64,000 nt of DNA from Lachnospiraceae bacterium MD335 (GCA_000403335.2 KE159628.1:309434-373433); one strand, 5' to 3'; positions 17,119 through 27,367 are shown, counted from the first letter of the stretch. Numbers and translations: made by a program. Notes: a model not told the origin generated them from the letters alone.

Positions 17119-18450
17119 CTACTCCTGTGCTTTCTTCTCTTCATAGCTGGTTCTCATTTGCTCAATTACAGTCGCTTTTGCATCTGCCTGATTTGACAAA
17201 AGGGTTCCTCCCGTTACACAAAGATCATTCCACATACCACTTGGAAGATATTTTCTGTCAAAGTACGGGATATTTAAAATAGCGGAATCATTTGCATACT
17301 TATCATAAAACGGAGCCAGTCTTCCCGTATCGCTTGTTACATTGTCCAAGCCAGAGGGCATACCGCACTTTGTTGCCAAATAAGAGCAGATATCCTCTCT
17401 TGCCAAAAATTCCATAAACATCTTTGCTTCTTCCGGATGTTTTGTTGAGTTCGACATTCCTACCGCAAAATGCTCTCCGGTCATCAAAGAACGCCGTAAG
17501 CCTTCTTCTCTTGCAGGCATTGGAATAAATCCCATTTCCGTATCAGGATTCTGTACATAAGTCTCCGTAATACCGCTGGCTGCCGTGAACATAAATGCCG
17601 CCTGCTCTGATGCCAGTGCGCCGATTCCTGTCATAAAATCTGCCGTTACTGCGTCTACATTAAAGTAACCGCTCTGATTCCAAAAATCAATCTTGTCGAC
17701 TACGGCATTCCAATTATCCCAGTCAAAGCTGCCGTCAAGCAGAGCATTCTGATTTGCCTCGTTCTCATTGGTAATCAATGTAGGCGCTACATAATCCATC
17801 ATGTTTCCTAAAGTGTAATTGTCTTTTCCGCCTAACTGTATCGGTGTTTTGCCAAGTGCTTTTACTTTTTCGCAAGCATCTTCGAAATCTGCCCACGTTT
17901 GAATTTCATCTGCATTAACGCCTGCCTCATCCAAAACATTTGCATTATAAACAATCCCTGTTAAATCCACGTCAATCGGCAATGTATAGAGATCCCCGTT
18001 TTCATCCGTTATCTGCCCTTTAATACTGGGTGCAATATGTGAAGCAAACGAAAAATCATTTAAAGGCGCCAAATACTCTGCATATCTTGCAACTGCCCAT
18101 CCGTGTGTGGTCCATACATCGGGAAGCTGATTCGAAGCCATACGCGTTTTCATAATGTCGGAAAAATTACTTCCGGGCATGACAGCCTCCACTTCAATCC
18201 CTGTTTCGTCCGTAAACTTCCTGCACACCTCCTGTACAGCGTCGCTGACTGCCTCTCCGTTCAGATTGTATAAGAATTCCAATGTAACACCTGTTGTAGA
18301 TGTTGCTTGTTTCTGTGCGCTTGTATCCACCGTATTTTCTACGGTATTGTCCGTCGTATTTTCCGTTCCCGGTTCTTCAGGAGCCTGTGAACAGCCTGCT
18401 AATGAAACTGCCATAATACCTGCTAATGTTAATGCTAATAATTTTTTCAT
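17119..18450 (-). CDS. Extracellular sugar-binding lipoprotein
   Basis: 443 residues. The N-terminal signal is followed by the lipobox MAVSLAGCS (lipidated Cys near 20), then a Thr/Asn-rich linker and a type I solute-binding fold (SBP_bac_1): LEFLYNLNGEAV, LPDVWTTHGWAVARYAEYLAPL and AAFMFTAASGITETY. It would capture alpha-galactosides outside the membrane and pass them to the two permeases. It is the first gene of the operon, divergent from the sensor pair that probably controls it. Confidence 0.92.
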   Translation of the reverse strand: MKKLLALTLAGIMAVSLAGCSQAPEEPGTENTTDNTVENTVDTSAQKQATSTTGVTLEFLYNLNGEAVSDAVQEVCRKFTDETGIEVEAVMPGSNFSDIMKTRMASNQLPDVWTTHGWAVARYAEYLAPLNDFSFASHIAPSIKGQITDENGDLYTLPIDVDLTGIVYNANVLDEAGVNADEIQTWADFEDACEKVKALGKTPIQLGGKDNYTLGNMMDYVAPTLITNENEANQNALLDGSFDWDNWNAVVDKIDFWNQSGYFNVDAVTADFMTGIGALASEQAAFMFTAASGITETYVQNPDTEMGFIPMPAREEGLRRSLMTGEHFAVGMSNSTKHPEEAKMFMEFLAREDICSYLATKCGMPSGLDNVTSDTGRLAPFYDKYANDSAILNIPYFDRKYLPSGMWNDLCVTGGTLLSNQADAKATVIEQMRTSYEEKKAQE

Positions 18451-18595
18451 AAATATCCACGCTTCCTTTCTTACTGTTACATTATTCGTTTTCGCCGGCG
18501 TTTGTGTAATTACAGTCTAACATGGGTTATATTCCCATCACAAGGTACCTAAATCTACACTATAAGACTCATTTCTATCATTTTCTCCAAAAAGA

Positions 18596-18624
18596 TTGAA
18601 ATAATATTTTGCGCAATATAAAAT
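18596..18624 (+). promoter_or_regulatory. Promoter of the YesM-type sensor gene
   Basis: TTGAAA at 18596, a 17-base spacer, then TAAAAT at 18619, 24 bases before the ATG, with AAGGAG at 18632. The region between here and 18450 must also hold the promoter for the divergent sugar operon. Confidence 0.6.
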
Positions 18625-18647
18625 GATTTCATAAGGAGTGATTCGAT

Positions 18648-20420
18648 ATGCGAAAACGGCAAACCTTCTACAACAACCTGCTGATTCTTTTTTTGATAAG
18701 TATTGTTTTACCTATTGTAATCATGTCAGTTTGCCTGGCTTACTATTTTCAAAATAAAATATATGAGGCAAATAAAAGGTATTTTTCTACCTCTTTATAC
18801 TCTATTTCCACGAATCTCAGCACTTATTTTTCTGAATTACAGAACCTGGCAATGACCCCGTATGTATATGATGATATTTCCATTTTTTATACTGCCGTAA
18901 AAAAAGGAAATTACACGGAGGAGGGTTCTGCCAATTATACCGTGGAACGTTATCGGCAAAATTATACAACCTGTATCCAGCGTATCCTAATCACCGCCAG
19001 AGAGGATATCCTTGCGATTTCCTTTGCTCCTGCCAATTCCAATAATCAAATTATGATTACTACCACAAAAAAGAAAGACTTTATTGATAATACCGCTTAT
19101 CCTTATTTAAAAGAGGCATGGTATTCGGACAGCTTAGCTTCTTGTGAACCATATTACTACACTACGTCTGATTCCCTGCCGTATTTATCCACCGATACCA
19201 CCGTAATTTCTACAATCCATCCGGTTAAAAATGTTTATACAAAGCATGTGCTGGGCATCATCCGTATTGATGCATCTGATAAAATAATTCAGGACATTTT
19301 TAAAAATGTCGCCTTGAGCAAAAATTCCGGTTTTGTAATCGTCAATCAGGACGGTCAGCCCGTTTACCAGTTTGGCAAAATTGAGCAGGAAATTATACCA
19401 TATCTCCCGACAGCAAAAGCATTGGTTGAAACCTCCAATGACACTTATGATTTATATTGCAGCGATATTTCCGGGATGCCCTGGCGGCTTATTTTTGTAT
19501 CATCACGAAAAGATACTGCAAAGGAGATTGTTGTTGTATGGGGACTTGCTATATTGTTAAGCATTGCTTCCATTTTGATTGCATACGTCATTTTTCGTTC
19601 CAATTCCAAAAAAACGACCTTGGCACTAAATTCTATTTTAAGTACCATGGAAGAAGTTGCGCATGGAAATTTTGACACGAATGTTCCATCGGAGGTTCTT
19701 TTGAAAAATGATTCTTTTACTACGGAAGAGTTTTCTTTGATTGCAGAGAACTTAAATGACATGATTAAAAAACTGCAGCTATACATAGACAAAGCATATA
19801 AATATGAATTGAACCATAAGGAGGCAGAATACCGTGCCCTGCAAAGTCAGGTGAACCCGCATTTCTTATATAATACCCTGAATTGTTTTATATCCATGAA
19901 TCGTTTGGGAATGAAAAAAGAATTAGAAGATGGTATTATACAGCTAACGCGTCTTTTCCGCTATACCTGCAGCAACGAAAAGCTGACTACGGTACAGGAA
20001 GAGCTGAACTGCTGTGTCCAATACTGCAACCTTATGAAAATCCGTTTTGAAAACCGGATTACCTTTTACTGTGATATAGGACAGGATGCCGGTGATGTCA
20101 AAATCCCCCGCCTTCTGTTCCAGCCATTGGTAGAAAATGCCGTAAAGCACGGCATGAGCTCGGATGGGCGTTCCATTTCCATATGGCTGGACGCTTACGT
20201 TGAGAATGGTTTCCTTGTCATGCAGGAAAGAAACAACGGCGTTCCTATCAACTTAAATGAAGTATATGCAGAAGGGAAAGTTGGAATTCAAAATGTAGAA
20301 AGCCGCGTCCGTATTTTTCATCCTGACGCGCAATTTAAAATTGAACTGATTGACGAAATCACATGCATTACAATACAAATTCCATTAGGAGGGACACGAC
20401 ATGAACATACTTTTGGCTGA
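18648..20420 (+). CDS. Sensor histidine kinase, YesM type
   Basis: 590 residues. There is a membrane segment at about 10-32 (LLILFLISIVLPIVIMSV), an extracellular region of about 260 residues, a second membrane segment near 298 (VWGLAILLSIASILIAY), and a HAMP linker. The His_kinase domain with QSQVNPHFLYNTLNC (phosphoacceptor His) follows, then an ATPase with QPLVENAVKHG. YesM-type kinases sense carbohydrates or their bound receptors and act with AraC-type regulators. The downstream regulator starts 20 bases before this stop, so they are translationally coupled. The divergent sugar operon is the obvious target. Confidence 0.93.
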   Translation: MRKRQTFYNNLLILFLISIVLPIVIMSVCLAYYFQNKIYEANKRYFSTSLYSISTNLSTYFSELQNLAMTPYVYDDISIFYTAVKKGNYTEEGSANYTVERYRQNYTTCIQRILITAREDILAISFAPANSNNQIMITTTKKKDFIDNTAYPYLKEAWYSDSLASCEPYYYTTSDSLPYLSTDTTVISTIHPVKNVYTKHVLGIIRIDASDKIIQDIFKNVALSKNSGFVIVNQDGQPVYQFGKIEQEIIPYLPTAKALVETSNDTYDLYCSDISGMPWRLIFVSSRKDTAKEIVVVWGLAILLSIASILIAYVIFRSNSKKTTLALNSILSTMEEVAHGNFDTNVPSEVLLKNDSFTTEEFSLIAENLNDMIKKLQLYIDKAYKYELNHKEAEYRALQSQVNPHFLYNTLNCFISMNRLGMKKELEDGIIQLTRLFRYTCSNEKLTTVQEELNCCVQYCNLMKIRFENRITFYCDIGQDAGDVKIPRLLFQPLVENAVKHGMSSDGRSISIWLDAYVENGFLVMQERNNGVPINLNEVYAEGKVGIQNVESRVRIFHPDAQFKIELIDEITCITIQIPLGGTRHEHTFG

Positions 20421-21822
20421 TGATGAACATCTTACACGGTTAGGATTAAAAAATATGATTGAAGAGCTTTATCCTGACGTTCATGAATTTATGGAAGCGG
20501 CAGACGGAGAAGAACTTCTTCAGCTATTGGACAAGAATACGCCGGATTTTATTTTCCTTGACATCCACATGCCTAAGCTAAGCGGCTTGGAAGCTTATTC
20601 CCAGTTTTCAAAGAGGGGAATTCCGGTAGTCATGCTGACCGGATATGCCGAATTTTCTTATGCAAAGGAAGCGCTTAAACTCGGTGCTTTGGACTACCTA
20701 TTAAAACCTGCAAGCTTAGATGAAATAAAGACCGTTATGGAAAAACTCACTTCTGTGCAATATAAACAAACGCTTATGCGCAAAAAAGACTATGAGCTTG
20801 AATTTAATAAACTGCTTGATTTATATACTTCCATTCAGTTTATCCCCATACCGGAATTTGTAATTCCACCCTACACTGCGTTGCTGGTTTATTTTGATTA
20901 TTCACAAAAGACGCTTTGCAAAAATGATATTGACAATCTGTCGGTCCTGCTTGGCAGCGTATTCGAAAAGCACCATGCTTTGTGGGCCTCATCCTTTTTA
21001 TCATCGGGGGAGTTTTGTTTCATTTCCAGTGCCTCGATACCTGCATCTGAATTCAGCAAAGAGCTTTTCCTTTTTAACCAAAAAAGCAACGGGACGGCAA
21101 CGGCATTTTATTTTTCGGCACAGACGCTTCCTGATTTATTTGACCGCCTTGAGTATATACAGAAAAACCAAAGTCTGCGTTTTTGCCGTCATCTTGGAGA
21201 TATTTTTTCAGAGCAGGATGTGTCTTCTGTCTCTGAACTTCTGCCATTTACAGATTTATTGGAAAAAATAATTTTTTCTCATCGAATCAGTGATACCGTG
21301 AGCTTTCAAAAGCAGCTTGAGTCGCTTGCTTCTTTATTCACAAGCGACCATATGATACAGCGCTGCGACGCCTCTTTAAACCATATACTCACAATTGAGT
21401 TTGAAACGCCTGCTTCGGTTCATACGTTTCAGGAGTTCATAAATTATTTAAAGCAATGCGATGCGAAATATCAGGAGACGGACATTATCGACTCTATTAA
21501 CATCTATGTCGAAAAAAATTATATGAATCAAATCGGTATCAACACGTTATCCGATTTAATCGGAATTTCTCCTAATTATTTAAGTAAAATATATAAAATA
21601 AAAACAGGAGAAAATTTTGTCGATCACTTGACTTCCGTACGTATTAAAAAGGCGATTGAGCTGATACAATCCGGTCAGTTTACTACGATAAAAACAGTCG
21701 CGGAGAAAGTAGGATATTTCAGTTCGCGATATTTTACAAAAGTCTTTCTAAAAAGCACCGGTATTACACCCTCTGAATATATTAAGAAATCTACCATTGG
21801 AAAAATATCCGGGTTGGACTAA
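20401..21822 (+). CDS. Response regulator, YesN type (receiver plus AraC HTH)
   Basis: 473 residues. The receiver domain has DDEH at the start, phosphoacceptor Asp in FIFLDIHMPKLSG and Lys in YLLKPASLDE. A middle region of about 240 residues has no domain I recognise. The C-terminal AraC/XylS DNA-binding domain begins DSINIYVEKNYMNQIGI and includes ISPNYLSKIYK and VGYFSSRYFTKVF. It is the partner of the kinase in front, and the pair likely activates the alpha-galactoside operon on the opposite strand. Confidence 0.93.
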   Translation: MNILLADDEHLTRLGLKNMIEELYPDVHEFMEAADGEELLQLLDKNTPDFIFLDIHMPKLSGLEAYSQFSKRGIPVVMLTGYAEFSYAKEALKLGALDYLLKPASLDEIKTVMEKLTSVQYKQTLMRKKDYELEFNKLLDLYTSIQFIPIPEFVIPPYTALLVYFDYSQKTLCKNDIDNLSVLLGSVFEKHHALWASSFLSSGEFCFISSASIPASEFSKELFLFNQKSNGTATAFYFSAQTLPDLFDRLEYIQKNQSLRFCRHLGDIFSEQDVSSVSELLPFTDLLEKIIFSHRISDTVSFQKQLESLASLFTSDHMIQRCDASLNHILTIEFETPASVHTFQEFINYLKQCDAKYQETDIIDSINIYVEKNYMNQIGINTLSDLIGISPNYLSKIYKIKTGENFVDHLTSVRIKKAIELIQSGQFTTIKTVAEKVGYFSSRYFTKVFLKSTGITPSEYIKKSTIGKISGLD

Positions 21823-21844
21823 GGATGCCGGGTTCTCAGAAATC

Positions 21845-22810
21845 CTACATCACCGTCAGCCAAAGCACTGCCGCCGAAATCATAATCTGAATAATCGCAA
21901 ACTTAAACACTGTCTGCGCGTTTGACCAGTTGCGGTTTTTGCGGACGTGGTCGTGGAGCGGGGTGCGCACCTTGGTGAGGATTTTAATTTTCAAAAACCG
22001 TAAAAGCGATACCTTGACAAGCCCGATGCCGCCATCCACCATCAGCACAAATGCCACAAGCAGATACAGGAACGGACTGCCTGTCTTGATTGCGGATATG
22101 GCAATAAACAGTCCGATTGCACGCGAACCTGCGTCGCCCATCATTAAGCAGCTTGGCGTTGCATTATACCACAGATAGCCTAAAATGCAGGAAACGAACA
22201 ACAGTATGGTGTATGCAAATTCGGGCGCAGTGCCCCTCGCATTCATAATGGCATACATCGTGCCAAGCGTGATTGACGAGAGTGTGCCTGACAGCCCGTC
22301 AACGCCGTCGGCGCAGTTGGTCACATTAATGGACCCCCACACGAGAACGACTGCCAATGCACCGTAAACTAACGGATGAAAGTGGATTGTTTGTCCCGTA
22401 AAAGAAATCAGCACATCGCTGCCGTTAAAATTAACGACGGTAATCGCAGTCATAATCGCAATCACGAGGTCAAGCAAGCCCTTTCGAAGTTCTCCCCAAG
22501 ACACCTTTGCGCAGTCGTCAAGAAAGCCTGTCATCATGGCAGATACTGTCAAAATCAGATAGATGACCATTTCCCTGTCGGGATTACCAAACAACAGCAC
22601 CGCTATCACGAAAACAAGAATAAACACAAAGCCCGCACCGCGCGGTTTTCCGGCGGAAATGGACCCGTCATGGGCATATGCCCTGCCGTGGTCGCGGGGC
22701 AGCTTGTTCATGCCTGTGCCAAGCAGGAAACATGTGCCAAGATAGGAAAATACGACTCCTAAAAATCCTAAAATGCTGTAATTTGAAAGATTTAAAAAAT
22801 TATTTATCAT
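21845..22810 (-). CDS. MraY-like phospho-N-acetylmuramoyl-pentapeptide transferase paralogue
   Basis: About 321 residues from MINNFLNLSNYSI, which has AAGGAG about 13 bases before it; ATGs at 22822 and 22846 are alternatives. It is a polytopic membrane protein with about ten segments. Family marks: the Asp pair in TGFLDDCAKVSW, NCADGVDGLSGTLS, and MMGDAGSRAIG. The C-terminal motif usually written PLHHHFE is PLHDHVRKNRNWS here, so the middle His is Asp. MraY moves phospho-MurNAc-pentapeptide to undecaprenyl phosphate. The location next to an ABC exporter, away from a division and cell wall cluster, suggests a second copy. A role on another lipid-linked sugar is possible. Confidence 0.88.
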   Translation of the reverse strand: MINNFLNLSNYSILGFLGVVFSYLGTCFLLGTGMNKLPRDHGRAYAHDGSISAGKPRGAGFVFILVFVIAVLLFGNPDREMVIYLILTVSAMMTGFLDDCAKVSWGELRKGLLDLVIAIMTAITVVNFNGSDVLISFTGQTIHFHPLVYGALAVVLVWGSINVTNCADGVDGLSGTLSSITLGTMYAIMNARGTAPEFAYTILLFVSCILGYLWYNATPSCLMMGDAGSRAIGLFIAISAIKTGSPFLYLLVAFVLMVDGGIGLVKVSLLRFLKIKILTKVRTPLHDHVRKNRNWSNAQTVFKFAIIQIMISAAVLWLTVM

Positions 22811-22864
22811 TGATCCAACCATGCTCCTTTCCAAAGCACTATTCATTACCCGAACATCTGTATG

Positions 22865-24610
22865 CTACGCCGTAAACTGGCTTGCATACAGGTTTGCGTA
22901 AAATCCGTTTTCCTTTTGCAGCAGCGTTTCGTGATTTCCCTGCTCGATAATATTTCCGTCTTTCATGACAAGGATAATATCCGCCTCTCTGATCGTTGAC
23001 AGGCGGTGCGCCACGATAAAGCTTGTTCTCCCTTTCATCATAGTGTTAAACGCCTTCGAAATCCGTATCTCCGTGCGCGTATCAATCGAAGACGTCGCTT
23101 CGTCAAGAATTAACATCGGCGGCAGACACAGCATCACTCTTGTAATACACAAAAGCTGTTTCTGTCCCTGCGAAAGGCTTCCGCCGTCCTCGGTAATCAC
23201 CGTGTCGTAACCCTTTGGAAGACGTTTGATAAAGCTGTGGGAATGTGCCGCCTTCGCCGCGGCGATAACCTCTTCATCGGTCGCGTCAGGCTTGCCCATC
23301 ACAATATTTTCGCGGATTGTGCCTGCGTGCAGCCATGTGTCCTGTAACACCATTCCGAAACTGTCGCGCAGACTTTTTCTTGTCATTTCTCGAATATCTG
23401 TTCCGTCAATTTTAATACTTCCGCTATTAATATCATAGAACCGCATCAGCAGATTTATGACTGTCGTTTTTCCGCAGCCGGTCGGTCCGACAATCGCTAC
23501 GCGCTGTCCTGACTGTACCTCTAAGTTGAAATTGCGGATAAGTTTTTGGTCGGGATTGTAGGAAAAGCTTACGTTTTCCATTGTGATTTTTCCCTTTGGC
23601 TCACGCAAAACGACCGCGTTTTCGGCATCGGGTATCTGTGGCTCTTCCTCAATAAACTCAAAAATTCTGCCTGCGCACGCAAGCGCCGTCTGCAATTCCG
23701 TCACAACGCCGGAAATCTCGTTAAACGGTTTTGTGTATTGATTTGCGTAGCTCAAGAAGCTGGTGAGCTGACCGACGCTGATGCGCCCTCTTATTGCAAG
23801 AAACGCGCCTAAAATGCCGACGCCCGCATATACAAGGCTGTTTACAAAACGGGTGCACGGGTTTGTAAGTGAGGAGAAAAAGATTGCCTTTACGCTTGCT
23901 TTTTCCAATCTAAGATTGATTTCGTCAAACTGTTCGCTGACTGCGTCCTCATGGTTAAATGCCTTCACGACTTTTTCATTGCCAATCATTTCATCAATTA
24001 ATGCGGTCTGTTCACCTCTCGTTTCCGATTGCAGCTTTGACATGTTGAAGGTGCGCTTTGCAATGAAGCCTGCGACAAAAAATGACAGCGGTGTCAGAAT
24101 TACGACGATAACGGTACTCGTGACATTAATCGAAAGCATGAAAAGCAGTGTGCCGACAATAGTGACAACGCCTGTAAAAAGCTGTGTAAAGCCCATAAGC
24201 AGACCGTCCGAAAACTGGTCAACATCTGCGATAATGCGGCTTACGATGTCGCCGTGCGAATGTCCGTCGATGTATTTGAGCGGCAGGATTTCCAGCTTTT
24301 TAAACGCCTCGTCGCGCACATCGCGCACGACCTGATAGGCAATCTTGTTGTTGCAGGCGTTCATCAGCCATTGCGCCGCTGCCGTGAGGACGATAATTAT
24401 GGTCATTTCCTTTAAAATCTGCAAAATCCCGTCAAAATCCACCGCGCCTGCGCCGACGATGCAGTCCACGGCACGCCCTGTCAAAATCGGGATATATAAT
24501 GTCAGTATGACAGAAATCGCGGCTAATACAATGGAACATAACAGGAAAAATTTGTATTTTCCGATGTAGTTGAGTACTTTTTTTAGAATTCCTTTGTTTT
24601 GGGATTTCAT
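22865..24610 (-). CDS. ABC exporter half-transporter, consensus-site subunit
   Basis: The start is set at MKSQNKGILKKVL (24610) with AAAGGAGC ahead of it; the open frame extends further but overlaps the previous gene. 581 residues: six membrane segments (about 20-310), then a nucleotide-binding domain with Walker A GPTGCGKTTV, signature LSQGQKQLL and Walker B MLILDEATSS with the catalytic Glu. Its partner is the gene directly upstream on the same strand, whose catalytic Glu is replaced. This is the standard pattern of heterodimeric type IV exporters. The substrate is unknown; multidrug or lipid export is likely. Confidence 0.92.
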   Translation of the reverse strand: MKSQNKGILKKVLNYIGKYKFFLLCSIVLAAISVILTLYIPILTGRAVDCIVGAGAVDFDGILQILKEMTIIIVLTAAAQWLMNACNNKIAYQVVRDVRDEAFKKLEILPLKYIDGHSHGDIVSRIIADVDQFSDGLLMGFTQLFTGVVTIVGTLLFMLSINVTSTVIVVILTPLSFFVAGFIAKRTFNMSKLQSETRGEQTALIDEMIGNEKVVKAFNHEDAVSEQFDEINLRLEKASVKAIFFSSLTNPCTRFVNSLVYAGVGILGAFLAIRGRISVGQLTSFLSYANQYTKPFNEISGVVTELQTALACAGRIFEFIEEEPQIPDAENAVVLREPKGKITMENVSFSYNPDQKLIRNFNLEVQSGQRVAIVGPTGCGKTTVINLLMRFYDINSGSIKIDGTDIREMTRKSLRDSFGMVLQDTWLHAGTIRENIVMGKPDATDEEVIAAAKAAHSHSFIKRLPKGYDTVITEDGGSLSQGQKQLLCITRVMLCLPPMLILDEATSSIDTRTEIRISKAFNTMMKGRTSFIVAHRLSTIREADIILVMKDGNIIEQGNHETLLQKENGFYANLYASQFTA

Positions 24611-24665
24611 ATTTGTAAACAGCGCTCCTTTCTGTTTGGTTCTGATTCTATTATTTAAGAAACGC

Positions 24666-26423
24666 TTACGCTTCTTTTTGCTTTTCTTTCGGGAACTGAG
24701 AATAGTATATTTCCTGATAAATCTCATTCTCCGCAAGCAGCTGCTCATGCGTGCCGACACCTGCCATTCTGCCGTCATCCATCACGATAATCTTATCCGC
24801 ATACTGTATGGAAGAGGCACGCTGTGAAACAATTATGACACTCATGTCATTTTTCATGCCTTTGATTGCCTGTCTCAATTTTGCATCTGTTGCAAAATCA
24901 AGTGCGGAGGCGCTGTCATCCAAAATCAAAATCTGCGGGTTTCTGACAATGGCACGGGCAATTGTCAAACGCTGCTTTTGACCGCCGGAAAGGTTTTTCC
25001 CTCCCTGTGCCACCATAAAATCAAGTCTGCCCTCTTTCGTATCGACAAATTCCTTTGCCTGCGAAATTTCAAGCGCTTTTTCCAAGTCTCCCGCCGTCGC
25101 ATTTTCATTTCCCCAAAGAAGATTGTCCTTGATACTTCCCTTGAATAAAACTGCCTTTTGCGGCACAATACCGATTTGTTCGCGCAGTCCCGAAATCTCA
25201 TAATCTTTCACGTTTACGCCGTCAATCAGCACGCGTCCTTTTGTTGCATCGTAAAAGCGCGGAATAAGGTTGATTACAGATGTTTTTCCAGAGCCTGTAC
25301 CGCCAATGATGCCGACCGTTTCCCCCTTCTGCACCGTGAAGTTAATATCTGTAAGCGACTCGTCACCGCCGCCGCTATAAGTAAGGCATACATGGTCAAA
25401 GACAATCGCCGCATTCTTTCCCATGCGCTCTTTATTTATGACACTTGTGTCATTTTTCTTTACTGTTCCGTCACTCATGCTTGAAGTTATCGCAAAAATA
25501 CTTTCGACACGTTTTGCGCAGGCAAGCGCTTTTGTGAGCTGGATAATCAGGTTTGCCATTTTCACAAGCTCAACCAGTATCTGTGACATGTAGTTTACGA
25601 GTGCGACCACCGCGCCTTGTGTGATAATGCCGCTGTCGACACGGATTGCGCCTGTCCATAAAAGGACTACAAGAGCAACGTTTACAATAATATATGTGAC
25701 GGGGTTCATCGCCGCCGAAATTTTTCCGACAAATACCTGCGTGTTTAGGAGAAGTTCGTTTTCCTGCTCAAACTCCGCGATTTCCGCTTCTTCGTTTGTA
25801 AATGCCCTGATAACACGCGCGCCTGCAAGATTTTCGCGTGTTCTGCCGAGAATTTTATCCAGTGCTGCCTGCACTTTTTTGTAAAGCGGCATGCTGACAA
25901 TCATAATACCAAACACGACAATGGAAAGCAACGGGATTGCCACCACGAAAACCAAAGCCGCCTTAACGTCTACCGTAAATGCCATAATCATCGCGCCAAA
26001 TACAATAAACGGTGAGCGCAGCAATAAGCGCAGTGTCAGGTTGACGCCGTTTTGGAGCTGGTTTACGTCGCTTGTCATGCGCGTAATCAGGGTGTTTGTG
26101 CCGACAGTGTCAAGTTCGGTGTAGGATAAGCCTTGAATGTGTGAAAACAGCGCGGACCTTAACTTTGTGGCAAAGCCGACTGCCGCTTTTGCACTGAAAT
26201 ATTGTGCCGTTACCGCACTGATTAAGCCGACTGCTGCCAAAAGGACGAGAATTAGCCCCATTTTAATAATGTAGGAAGTGTCCGCGTTTGCAATACCGCG
26301 GTCAATAATTGATGCCATAACGAGCGGCACCATCAGCTCAAAGGACGCCTCGAGCATTTTAAATAAAGGAGCGAGGACGCTTTCCTTTTTGTAATCTTTT
26401 ATGTATTTTAGCAGGCTTTTCAT
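24666..26423 (-). CDS. ABC exporter half-transporter, degenerate-site subunit
   Basis: 585 residues with six membrane segments and a nucleotide-binding domain: Walker A GGTGSGKTSV, signature LSGGQKQRL and Walker B ILILDDSASA. The residue after the Walker B Asp is Asp instead of Glu, which marks the degenerate ATP site of heterodimeric exporters. It starts MKSLLKYIKDYKK after GGAGG and ends about 55 bases before its partner gene. Both probably share one transcript with the MraY paralogue downstream. Confidence 0.92.
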   Translation of the reverse strand: MKSLLKYIKDYKKESVLAPLFKMLEASFELMVPLVMASIIDRGIANADTSYIIKMGLILVLLAAVGLISAVTAQYFSAKAAVGFATKLRSALFSHIQGLSYTELDTVGTNTLITRMTSDVNQLQNGVNLTLRLLLRSPFIVFGAMIMAFTVDVKAALVFVVAIPLLSIVVFGIMIVSMPLYKKVQAALDKILGRTRENLAGARVIRAFTNEEAEIAEFEQENELLLNTQVFVGKISAAMNPVTYIIVNVALVVLLWTGAIRVDSGIITQGAVVALVNYMSQILVELVKMANLIIQLTKALACAKRVESIFAITSSMSDGTVKKNDTSVINKERMGKNAAIVFDHVCLTYSGGGDESLTDINFTVQKGETVGIIGGTGSGKTSVINLIPRFYDATKGRVLIDGVNVKDYEISGLREQIGIVPQKAVLFKGSIKDNLLWGNENATAGDLEKALEISQAKEFVDTKEGRLDFMVAQGGKNLSGGQKQRLTIARAIVRNPQILILDDSASALDFATDAKLRQAIKGMKNDMSVIIVSQRASSIQYADKIIVMDDGRMAGVGTHEQLLAENEIYQEIYYSQFPKEKQKEA

Positions 26424-26513
26424 TGTAAAATCCTCCGTTTAATGCTGTTCTTTTTTATGATTTTATTTATCATTATGTATTCGTTTTCTTGTCCATAAAA
26501 TACTGAAAAATCA

Positions 26514-27161
26514 TTATTCATACAGTTTTCCCATATACAATATTTTTGCCATTGTTTTATAATCGGGAGTTTCCCAGTCAATATCATTATAATCCGACTC
26601 GGAGAAATCCTCTATCCATGAGGACATTGCCTGTAGAAATTCCCGGATTGTTTTATTTTCCCACTCCGGTGAATTTACTGCATTGTCTTTTTCCAGCAGA
26701 TTAAGAAACTCTATAAAAGAATTTTTATCAGTGACAGTTTCCATTTTTGCAAAAACTGCGTCGGAATATTGTTTATTTACCGTATCCTCTTTTTCAGCCT
26801 CTTTGATTACTTCTTCCAGCTCTTTTTCCGTGTAGAGAAACGGTGCCAGATGGATTTGCGCAAGCTTCCTTTTTTCCTCAGGTGCGGCAGTTTTCCATTC
26901 CCCGCATGTCCGCATCTGGATAATAGCGCGCTGTCTGTAGTCAGTTCTGTTTTTTAGCTGCAGCCAGCTTTCCCACTCCGGGGCTTTTTCGCTCTGAAGG
27001 AGTGCGGAAACGACTTCCTGATAAAGCCCGGCAAGAAAAGGGCTCCCTGATACTTGCGCATTCTCAGGCTTTGGATGAAATTTTGCTTCTAACAATATTT
27101 TATGCAAATTGAGCAGCGAATAATAGTCTTTTGTTTGTAAATTATATGATTTTATATCCAA
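26514..27161 (-). CDS. Hypothetical protein with C-terminal DUF7660-like region
   Basis: 215 residues, soluble, acidic and Trp-rich. The C-terminal third (from SFIEFLNLLEKD through FLQAMSSWIEDF to KILYMGKLYE) resembles the DUF7660 family as I recall it. These are small proteins, some found beside toxins as possible immunity proteins. The N-terminal 140 residues are helical with no match I recognise. No toxin gene is adjacent. It stands alone upstream of the ABC exporter genes. Confidence 0.6.
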   Translation of the reverse strand: MDIKSYNLQTKDYYSLLNLHKILLEAKFHPKPENAQVSGSPFLAGLYQEVVSALLQSEKAPEWESWLQLKNRTDYRQRAIIQMRTCGEWKTAAPEEKRKLAQIHLAPFLYTEKELEEVIKEAEKEDTVNKQYSDAVFAKMETVTDKNSFIEFLNLLEKDNAVNSPEWENKTIREFLQAMSSWIEDFSESDYNDIDWETPDYKTMAKILYMGKLYE

Positions 27162-27326
27162 AACGGTTCTCCAAAACTTTACTTAGACAAGTTCTTACCA
27201 CAAACAAGCAATGGCAATTTTTAGTATACACAAATTGCAGGCAAAATACAACGTATCTTGGACAGATTATGACTCTTTGCTGTTACAATTAAACTTAGGA
27301 CCAGCATAAACATTCATATAACAACA

Positions 27327-27367
27327 AACGGCATTCCCCATGACATCACGCCATAAGGAACGCCGTT
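27327..27367 (-). terminator. Terminator of the patB operon
   Basis: AACGGCATTCC (27327-27337) and GGAACGCCGTT (27357-27367) pair with one mismatch. On the minus strand the stem is followed by TTTGTTGTTAT. It lies just past the end of the C-S lyase gene. Confidence 0.75.

Noticed and set aside
24611-24778. 56-codon extension of the downstream ABC exporter gene
   Set aside because: It overlaps the previous gene in another frame and is full of Lys and Arg; the ATG at 24610 has AAAGGAGC and starts at the normal N-terminus.
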